Shown piece by piece: positions 1 through 4,420 of a DNA stretch of 8,865 bases. Positions within the stretch are counted from its first letter, which is position 1; every line of letters starts with the position of its first letter. This DNA comes from an uncultured Nitrospina sp. (GTDB lineage Bacteria; Nitrospinota; Nitrospinia; Nitrospinales; VA-1), in NCBI GenBank assembly GCA_950072225.1, contig CATMOP010000067.1, positions 1 through 8,865 of the forward strand. Direction: 5' to 3'. The notes below the pieces were generated by a model that saw nothing but the letters and a program-made list of their open reading frames with translations, did no database searches and was not told the DNA's origin. Made by a program: the position numbers and the translations under genes.

Positions 1-996
1 ATACTCAGCTTTCAAATGAGTGTATCTTTTTAAAACCTTGAGTTCCTTCCACCCACCCTGCTGTGCTATTTCAGTAATTGTCCACCCTTTCATCGCCATG
101 CGTGAGGCAAAGGTATGACGTGTTGAGTGAAATGTTTTATTTATATTTGCCCAGCGTTTTAATTGTTTCCAATAAAACTTGAATTGCTCTACTGAACGAC
201 AATTAATTAATTTACCATCTAAAGCAACAGGTAGCTTTTCCATTTCCTCAATGACCCTTGGAGATAAACCAATAGCCCTGCTAGTTCCGTTTTTGGTATC
301 TCTAAGAATAGCTGTGCTTTTATTAAATGAAACATCTGATCGTTGAATTGATAAGATCTCCCCTCTTCTCATTCCTGTAGATAAAGCCAAGGTAACAATA
401 GGAAACAAATGGACACTCTCGCTTGACTTGCAGGTAACTAACAGCCTCACTCGTTCTTCATCACTCAGAAACCTTGTTCTACCCTGGGCTTCTCTAGGTT
501 TACTTATCTGTGCTACTGGATTGACAGCCATCCACTGCCATTCCTTGATGGCGATAGTACAGGCGTGACTCAATAACCCCAGATATCGGTTAACAGTAGC
601 AGCCGACCTTTTTTTACTTGTTCTATTACTTACTTGGCTAAGTAACTTGTCTCTATGTTGGGCAATCAGCGAGGGAGTAAGGTCTTTAATCTTATAGTTT
701 CCCAACTGGACTTTCCACCACTCGATCAATCCTGTCTGCTTCTTATCTCTTTTTCTAGGGAGCACTTCGGACTTATATCTATCTAATAGGTCTCCCAAAG
801 TATATTTCTCTGATTCTATCAGTCTGTCAGGAAAGTATTTGCTCTGTCTGATCCTGGTCTCCATCTCCTGCCCCCAAGCAACAGCATCTGCTCTCTTAAG
901 GAAGGTAGCTGTCTTAGACTTGTGGCCTTTTAGTCTGACTAATGCTCTGTAACTGATTTTGCCATTTGGTGAGACTCTACGTTGAACTGTAGGCAT
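1..996 (-). CDS. Tyrosine recombinase (phage/island integrase), 3' end outside window
   Basis: The reading frame is open from an ATG at 996 to the window edge, giving 332 residues without a stop. It has the layout of a phage-type tyrosine integrase: an N-terminal arm-binding-like region (about 1-60), a SAM-like core-binding domain (about 66-160) and a catalytic domain (about 176-332). The full catalytic set is visible: R210 in TGMRRGE, K235 in the beta-hairpin TKNGTSR, H290 and R293 in HSTRH, W316 in GGW, and the nucleophile Y325 in KRYTHL. Only a short tail should be missing. A GGAG ribosome site lies about 8 nt upstream (1005-1008). By hand count about 23 of 31 arginine codons are AGA/AGG, unlike gyrA or serS, which fits acquired DNA. 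Its start faces the 3' end of tRNA-Arg, so it probably integrates its element there. The family call is certain; specificity for this tRNA is inferred from position. Confidence 0.95.
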   Translation of the reverse strand, partial: MPTVQRRVSPNGKISYRALVRLKGHKSKTATFLKRADAVAWGQEMETRIRQSKYFPDRLIESEKYTLGDLLDRYKSEVLPRKRDKKQTGLIEWWKVQLGNYKIKDLTPSLIAQHRDKLLSQVSNRTSKKRSAATVNRYLGLLSHACTIAIKEWQWMAVNPVAQISKPREAQGRTRFLSDEERVRLLVTCKSSESVHLFPIVTLALSTGMRRGEILSIQRSDVSFNKSTAILRDTKNGTSRAIGLSPRVIEEMEKLPVALDGKLINCRSVEQFKFYWKQLKRWANINKTFHSTRHTFASRMAMKGWTITEIAQQGGWKELKVLKRYTHLKAEY

Positions 997-1010
997 GAAA
1001 GTTTCTCCTT

Positions 1011-1034
1011 TGGTGTACCATGACTGTGCCATGG
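1011..1034. promoter_or_regulatory. Overlapping short dyads upstream of the integrase
   Basis: Two small inverted repeats lie 15-38 bp upstream of the integrase ATG: TGGT-GT-ACCA at 1011-1020 and CCATG/CATGG at 1018-1022 and 1030-1034. They sit where an operator or promoter for the integrase would be expected. I see no convincing -35/-10 pair, so the regulatory role is a guess from position only. Confidence 0.25.
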
Positions 1035-1045
1035 AGCCTCAAAGT

Positions 1046-1063
1046 ACACTTGGGACACTTGAG
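1046..1063. repeat. Tandem 9-bp direct repeat between integrase and tRNA-Arg
   Basis: ACACTTGGG (1046-1054) is followed at once by ACACTTGAG (1055-1063), with one mismatch. It lies 64 bp from the tRNA 3' end and 50 bp from the integrase start, within the stretch where integrase arm sites or excisionase sites of such elements are found. The repeat is directly visible; its use as a protein-binding site is inferred. Confidence 0.4.
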
Positions 1064-1126
1064 AAACTTAGGTGATCTGAAGGTAGGTTATTAAATCTAA
1101 AGGATAAACTCTAATCTTAAAAAGAG

Positions 1127-1160
1127 TGCGCCCAGCAGGACTCGAACCTGCGACCTACGG
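1127..1160 (-). other. Candidate attachment site at the 3' end of tRNA-Arg
   Basis: An integrase gene begins 130 bp beyond the tRNA-Arg 3' end and reads away from it, with no host gene between. In elements of this class the att core lies in the anticodon-to-3' end part of the tRNA. The interval given is the T arm and acceptor 3' strand and is only a likely location. The matching second att copy would lie left of the window, so the exact core cannot be read here. Confidence 0.45.
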
Positions 1161-1200
1161 TTCCGCAAACCGTCGCTCTATCCAGCTGAGCCATGGGCGC
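1127..1200 (-). tRNA. tRNA-Arg (anticodon GCG), no encoded CCA
   Basis: A complete cloverleaf of 74 nt is visible. The acceptor stem is GCGCCCA paired with TGGGCGC, the D stem is GCTC/GAGC, the anticodon stem is ACGGT/ACCGT with loop TTGCGGA, the variable loop is AGGTC, and the T stem is GCAGG/CCTGC around TTCGAGT. The anticodon is GCG, which reads the arginine codons CGC and CGU. The discriminator base is A. The genome continues with CTC, so CCA must be added enzymatically, whereas both nearby tRNA-Ser genes encode CCA. The gene is the probable integration target of the adjacent element, which could account for the missing CCA. A GCG anticodon is less usual than ACG (read through inosine) for this codon box. 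Confidence 0.95.
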
Positions 1201-1228
1201 ATAAAAGGGTCATGATCCCGATCAAAAA

Positions 1229-1834
1229 TCAGGATACATCCATCGGTATGTAATCCATCAACTGCAGGGCAAAAACATCGTGCTCAAACGCGTACATCGT
1301 GGGATATTTTGCGAAAGCCCACCCTGTATAAAGGGTCTTGCCATTTTGTTCAACCACTAATTGAACTGCCGGATTGGTCAATTCATTTCCGCTTGAGGTA
1401 TAAGCCTTCTGGCTCATCACAAAATTGGGCAAAAACGGCCCTACTGTTACCTTGATTCCCGAATCTTCCAACTCAAAACTGGAACCCAAGGTGATTATTT
1501 TCATTTCATTGCGTTCTTCATCCTTCTTGTTCTTGACCAGAAGCTTGACCGCTTTCCACTTGCCTTTTACTCCATCGGGAACAACAACTCCCCGTTCTAT
1601 TTTCACCCTTTCCTGAACATCGGGATGGCCTTCGGTCACCTGGCGACCATAACTTCCAGAAGCCTCAACTTGCTGGACAGGTTTCGATCGGGACCCTTCA
1701 AACTGGGAAACATTCAGTTTGCTTATATCGGTCGCGGGCAGGTCCGCGATATCTTCCTTGCTCTCATAGGTACAGCTCATCAAAAAGGATAAGGTCAGTA
1801 CCAGCCACAAACTGTTTTTAATAAAACGTATCAA
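1229..1834 (-). CDS. DUF2155-like lipoprotein
   Basis: From the TTG at 1834 the product is 201 residues with a typical lipoprotein signal: a basic start (MIRFIKNS), a hydrophobic core, and lipobox LMSC with the lipidated Cys at residue 21. A low-complexity linker follows. A conserved C-terminal half (about 92-195) contains VKGKWKAVKLLV and ends with the pattern GWAFAKYP...FEH (about 171-185), which I recognise from DUF2155 proteins (GW-F-P-EH motif). The function of that family is unknown; the protein is probably anchored in the envelope. An in-frame ATG at 1876 would add 14 residues, but it lies inside a tRNA trailer element shared with the other tRNA-Ser gene, and TTG has a better ribosome site (AAGGA, 8 nt upstream), so I prefer TTG. 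The gene lies between tRNA-Ser and tRNA-Arg on the same strand. It is certain as a CDS, probable as a family. Confidence 0.85.
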   Translation of the reverse strand: MIRFIKNSLWLVLTLSFLMSCTYESKEDIADLPATDISKLNVSQFEGSRSKPVQQVEASGSYGRQVTEGHPDVQERVKIERGVVVPDGVKGKWKAVKLLVKNKKDEERNEMKIITLGSSFELEDSGIKVTVGPFLPNFVMSQKAYTSSGNELTNPAVQLVVEQNGKTLYTGWAFAKYPTMYAFEHDVFALQLMDYIPMDVS

Positions 1835-1842
1835 AAACTCTT

Positions 1843-1847
1843 TCCTT
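1843..1847 (-). promoter_or_regulatory. Ribosome binding site favouring the TTG start of the lipoprotein gene
   Basis: AAGGA on the minus strand is followed by an 8-nt spacer and TTG at 1834. This, with the lipoprotein signal that follows directly, decides for TTG over the upstream ATG at 1876. Confidence 0.55.
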
Positions 1848-1851
1848 TCTT

Positions 1852-1863
1852 CCCCCGAAGGGG
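1852..1863 (-). other. Short GC hairpin in the lipoprotein leader
   Basis: On the minus strand CCCC and GGGG flank TTC, so the RNA could form a short stem with a UUC loop, or a CUUCG loop if one pair is open. It lies just upstream of the AAGGA ribosome site. No T run follows, so it is not a terminator. It may affect initiation or be chance. Confidence 0.3.
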
Positions 1864-1875
1864 TACAACGGGCCA

Positions 1876-1902
1876 TTGCTAGTTGCCTCTCTCGCTAGAG
1901 AG
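1876..1902 (-). repeat. Trailer element, copy 2, after tRNA-Ser(GCT)
   Basis: The 27 nt following the encoded CCA read CTCTC-TAGC-GAGAG-AG-GCAA-CTAG-CAA. They form a 5-bp hairpin (CTCTC/GAGAG, 1902-1898 with 1893-1889). The CTAG spanning stem and loop can also pair with a downstream CTAG (1882-1879), either as a pseudoknot or as an alternative fold. The element matches the one after tRNA-Ser(TGA) at 21 of 27 positions, and four of the six differences are two compensatory pairs. No T run follows this copy. The repeat is directly visible; its role in 3' processing, termination or tRNA-gene duplication is inferred. Confidence 0.6.
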
Positions 1903-1993
<91 letters not shown>

Positions 1994-2020
1994 TTAATTC
2001 GCGAACCACAGTTTATTTCG

Positions 2021-2034
2021 GCCCACCACTGGGC
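2021..2034 (-). other. Hairpin in the spacer between the two tRNA-Ser genes
   Basis: GCCCA and TGGGC form a perfect 5-bp stem with loop GTGG (minus strand), flanked by further GGCCC/GGGCC bases that could extend or compete with it. No T run follows. It lies 28 nt before the 5' end of tRNA-Ser(GCT) and may be part of a precursor cleaved during tRNA maturation. The rest of the 126-nt spacer shows no gene. Confidence 0.3.
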
Positions 2035-2083
2035 GTAGGGCCAGGGTGCAATCGCTTTTTCTGGCGAGCAACCGTGTCGGCCC

Positions 2084-2119
2084 AAAAAACTCTTGCCAGT
2101 TGCAACTCACGCTGGTGAG
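2084..2119 (-). terminator. Possible weak intrinsic terminator after tRNA-Ser(TGA)
   Basis: The trailer element after this tRNA ends with GAG and a run of six T (2089-2084). An alternative fold pairs CTC with GAG and CCAG with CTGG directly before the T run. The stem is interrupted and competes with the local CTCAC/GTGAG hairpin, so termination would be partial at best. Copy 2 of the element lacks the T run. Confidence 0.35.
2093..2119 (-). repeat. Trailer element, copy 1, after tRNA-Ser(TGA)
   Basis: The 27 nt after the encoded CCA read CTCAC-CAGC-GTGAG-TT-GCAA-CTGG-CAA. The local stem is CTCAC/GTGAG (2119-2115 with 2110-2106), and CCAG (2115-2112) can pair with CTGG (2099-2096). Compared with copy 2, a T-A pair in the hairpin has become A-T and a T-A pair in the second helix has become C-G. 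This suggests both helices are under selection. Part of the element is also a perfect palindrome (AGTTGCAACT). Confidence 0.6.
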
Positions 2120-2205
2120 TGGCGGAGGGAGTAGGATTCGAACCCACGGAACTTTCGTTCAACGGTTTTCAAGACCGCCGCCTTAAACCACTCGGCCATC
2201 CCTCC
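2120..2205 (-). tRNA. tRNA-Ser (anticodon TGA), CCA encoded
   Basis: This is an 86-nt class II tRNA including CCA (2122-2120). The acceptor is GGAGGGA paired with TCCCTCC, with discriminator G. The D stem is GCC/GGC. The anticodon stem is GCGGT/ACCGT with loop CTTGAAA, giving anticodon TGA, which reads UCN serine codons. A variable arm (GAAC...GTTC type) precedes the T arm around TTCGAAT. It starts 79 nt after the serS stop codon on the same strand, so it may be cotranscribed with its own synthetase as well as driven by the promoter-like sequence in that gap. Confidence 0.97.
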
Positions 2206-2222
2206 TGAATATTATGGACTCG

Positions 2223-2254
2223 ATTATATTTATCTACTCAAGAGCAAATGTCAA
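2223..2254 (-). promoter_or_regulatory. Promoter-like sequence for tRNA-Ser(TGA)
   Basis: A perfect TTGACA (2254-2249) and a perfect TATAAT (2228-2223) occur on the minus strand, 17 bp upstream of the tRNA 5' end. The spacer is 20 bp, longer than the usual 16-18, which should weaken the promoter. The predicted start would give a leader of about 10 nt. The bases after the -10 (CGAG) are fairly GC-rich, as in stable RNA promoters. No terminator is seen between serS and this site. Confidence 0.5.
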
Positions 2255-2284
2255 GCGGGCTGTCTCCCCCTTTTAGTCAATATG

Positions 2285-3562
2285 TTATAGCTTTAAAATT
2301 TCCTGTCCATGCATATAGGAACGCAGAGCTTCCGGCACAATAACCGTTCCATCTTCCTGCTGGTAGTTTTCCAGCAGGGCCACAAACAATCTGCCGGCCG
2401 CTAGCCCCGATCCATTCAAAGTATGGACAAATTGCGGTTTGCCACCCGTGCGTTTTTTACAGCGTATCCGGGCCCGGCGGGCTTGGTAGTCGGCAAAATT
2501 ACTGCACGATGAAATTTCCCGGTAGGTATCCTGACTGGGAAGCCACACTTCAAGATCATAGGTTTTGGTAGCAGAGAAACCCAAGTCCCCGGCACACAGT
2601 TCCATCACCCGGTAATGCAAGTTAAGTTTTTTAAGGATGGATTCGGCGTTTTCGACCAATTTATCAAGCTCTGCGGAAGATTCCTCCGGTCGGCTAAATT
2701 TGACCAACTCCACTTTATCGAACTGGTGTTGCCGAATCAGTCCTTGCGTGTCTTTGCCGTAAGAACCCGCCTCTCTCCTGAAGCAAGGAGTGTAGGCGGC
2801 ATAACAGATGGGCAACGACTCCTCTTCCAGAATTTCATCGCGATGAAAATTAGTAACAGGAACTTCTGCAGTAGGGATAAGGTATAAAGGGTCGTTACGG
2901 GTAGCAAATAACTCTTCTTCGAATTTAGGCAACTGCCCGGTCCCCTGCATACTTTCTTTATTGACCAGGAAGGGAGGGTATAGTTCCTGATAACCGTTCT
3001 CCCGGGTTTGCACATCGATCATGAAATTAATCAAAGCGCGCAACAGACCGGCTCCCAGACCTTTGTAAACAACAAATCGCGCTCCAGAAATTTTTGCGGC
3101 TCTTTTAAAGTCGAGCAGGTCAAGCTGTTCCCCGATTTCCACATGATTTTTCGGTTTAAATGCAAACTGCGGTTTTGTTCCCCAATTTCGTACCACTCGG
3201 TTGGCGCTCTCATCTGCACCATCCGGGATGGAGTCATCGGGAATGTTGGGGATGCCCAATAGTTTTTCCTGGACCTGCTGTTCCCAGGCCTGGGTTTTTT
3301 CATCCAGCTCTTTTATGGAAATGTTGATGGTTCGGACCTCTTCCATAAGTTCGGAGGCATCTTGTCCTTTTTGTTTGAGTTGGCCGACTTCTGCGGAAAG
3401 TTTCTTTTTTTTATTTTTCAGCGATTCAGACTCCTGAAGTCCTAACCGCCGGTCTTCTTCGGGTTTGAGCAATTCATCCAGTTCTTTAAAGTCACCGCCT
3501 CGACGTTTAAGGCGGCTTTTTACCGCTTCCGGATTGTCGCGAATGGTTTTCAAATCCAGCAT
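2285..3562 (-). CDS. serS: Seryl-tRNA synthetase
   Basis: The enzyme charges tRNA-Ser with serine (and tRNA-Sec where present) in the cytoplasm, as a class II synthetase dimer. The 425-residue length is normal. Residues about 1-110 form the N-terminal domain with the charged, lysine-rich two-helix coiled coil that grips the long variable arm of tRNA-Ser. The catalytic domain shows motif 1 around YPPF (195-198), the serine-binding TAE (231-233), motif 2 FRREAGS (261-267) with the following GLIRQHQF, and motif 3 GSGLAAGR (384-391). The ATG overlaps the stop of the upstream TPR gene by one base (TGATG), and the nearest purine-rich site is about 16 nt away, so translation is probably coupled. Two tRNA-Ser genes follow directly downstream, which makes a serine-charging cluster. 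The call is certain. Confidence 0.98.
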   Translation of the reverse strand: MLDLKTIRDNPEAVKSRLKRRGGDFKELDELLKPEEDRRLGLQESESLKNKKKKLSAEVGQLKQKGQDASELMEEVRTINISIKELDEKTQAWEQQVQEKLLGIPNIPDDSIPDGADESANRVVRNWGTKPQFAFKPKNHVEIGEQLDLLDFKRAAKISGARFVVYKGLGAGLLRALINFMIDVQTRENGYQELYPPFLVNKESMQGTGQLPKFEEELFATRNDPLYLIPTAEVPVTNFHRDEILEEESLPICYAAYTPCFRREAGSYGKDTQGLIRQHQFDKVELVKFSRPEESSAELDKLVENAESILKKLNLHYRVMELCAGDLGFSATKTYDLEVWLPSQDTYREISSCSNFADYQARRARIRCKKRTGGKPQFVHTLNGSGLAAGRLFVALLENYQQEDGTVIVPEALRSYMHGQEILKL

Positions 3563-4407
3563 CAGGGTTGTTTTTTTATCCTTTTTTCAATGCCTACCAG
3601 TTTCATTTTGAGTATGCCGGGATAAAAATACCGTCCTTCCAGGGCCTTGAACTGGTTATACGCTTCCTGTAGATGCCCTTCTTCTTCCAAGCAGGAGGCG
3701 ACGACAAAATCTATATCTTCTTTAAAACGGCTATCTGAATATTCCAAATTAAAGTGCCGGTACTGTTCCCTCGCTTCAGGACACCGGCTTAACGTATAAA
3801 GAATTTCAATAATTTTAAATTTAGTTTCTTCTGCCCAGGAACTACCGGGATAGTTTTCCAGTAAAATATTTAGCTCCACCAGGGCCTGCTCGTAATTTTG
3901 TTTTTTATAGTAAATAGAAGCGATGCGGTATTGATGATCGCTGCTTTCATTTTCGTTTTTATAGCGATTGATTAAATTCTGGTATTCGATGATGGCTTGG
4001 TCATAATCCTTCAAACCAAATTCAGCGATTTCCGCAATATATTTTTGTGCGGGATAGCTGAACGGTCCCTTTCGATTCATTTGCAGGACTTCCTGAAAAT
4101 AAATAAGAGCCCGCGTACTGTTGTTCAAGCTGAAGTGATGGATTTCACCAAGGCGGAACAGGGATTCTTCCGCCTGCGCCCCGGAGGGATATTTTTTCAG
4201 CACCTCATTGAACATCTCGATAGCGCTGTGGTTTCGGCCTTGAACCCATTCTTCATTCGCCTTCTGAAGAAGAGAGCCCGTCTGTTCCGAGCAAGAAACA
4301 AAAAAAACCCAGCCCAGCAAAAAAATTCCCGCCGTGATTTTGGCCCAACCCGAGGCTGTTGCATCCGGATTAGATTGTATTGGATTGCCAGAGATTGTTA
4401 CATCCAT
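3562..4407 (-). CDS. TPR-repeat lipoprotein, BamD/YbgF-like in general layout
   Basis: From ATG 4407 the product is 281 residues. A hydrophobic segment (about 22-37) ends in FVSC, an imperfect lipobox with the candidate lipidated Cys at 39. About five TPR-type helical pairs follow, for example AIEMFNEVLKKYP, ALIYFQEVL, AIIEYQNLI and ALVELNILLENYP, over residues 45-265. Such repeats mediate protein-protein contacts, and secreted TPR lipoproteins often belong to outer-membrane assembly or cell-division complexes; I cannot name this one. It begins 13 nt after the gyrA stop and overlaps serS by one base, so all three are likely one transcript. The start is uncertain: no good ribosome site precedes ATG 4407, and an upstream TTG at 4467 would overlap gyrA by 47 nt and add 20 residues. 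A TPR gene after gyrA is also known to me from some deltaproteobacteria. Confidence 0.88.
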   Translation of the reverse strand: MDVTISGNPIQSNPDATASGWAKITAGIFLLGWVFFVSCSEQTGSLLQKANEEWVQGRNHSAIEMFNEVLKKYPSGAQAEESLFRLGEIHHFSLNNSTRALIYFQEVLQMNRKGPFSYPAQKYIAEIAEFGLKDYDQAIIEYQNLINRYKNENESSDHQYRIASIYYKKQNYEQALVELNILLENYPGSSWAEETKFKIIEILYTLSRCPEAREQYRHFNLEYSDSRFKEDIDFVVASCLEEEGHLQEAYNQFKALEGRYFYPGILKMKLVGIEKRIKKQP

Positions 4408-4420
4408 AGGGGGGAGAACT

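Noticed and set aside
1108..1127. ACTCT/AGAGT inverted repeat after tRNA-Arg as terminator
   Set aside because: A 5-bp AT-rich stem with a 10-nt loop and no proper T tract after it is too weak to call.
1201..1228. GGG/CCC hairpin with TTTTA after the lipoprotein stop as a terminator
   Set aside because: The stem is only 3 bp before a mismatch and the T run is short; it also abuts the tRNA-Arg 5' end.
2107..2115. Nine-base match TCACGCTGG shared by the tRNA-Ser trailer and the gyrB-gyrA gap (6925-6933)
   Set aside because: Many 9-base matches are expected by chance in a window of this size, and the flanks do not match.
3400..3420. Run of eight A (minus strand) in the lysine codons of serS as a slippage or frameshift site
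   Set aside because: The serS frame is intact through it and lysine-rich coiled-coil sequence explains the run; no alternative product is evident.
2615..3437. Plus- and minus-strand open frames of 78-92 codons within serS
   Set aside because: All fall inside the intact, motif-complete serS frame and look like shadows of its codons.
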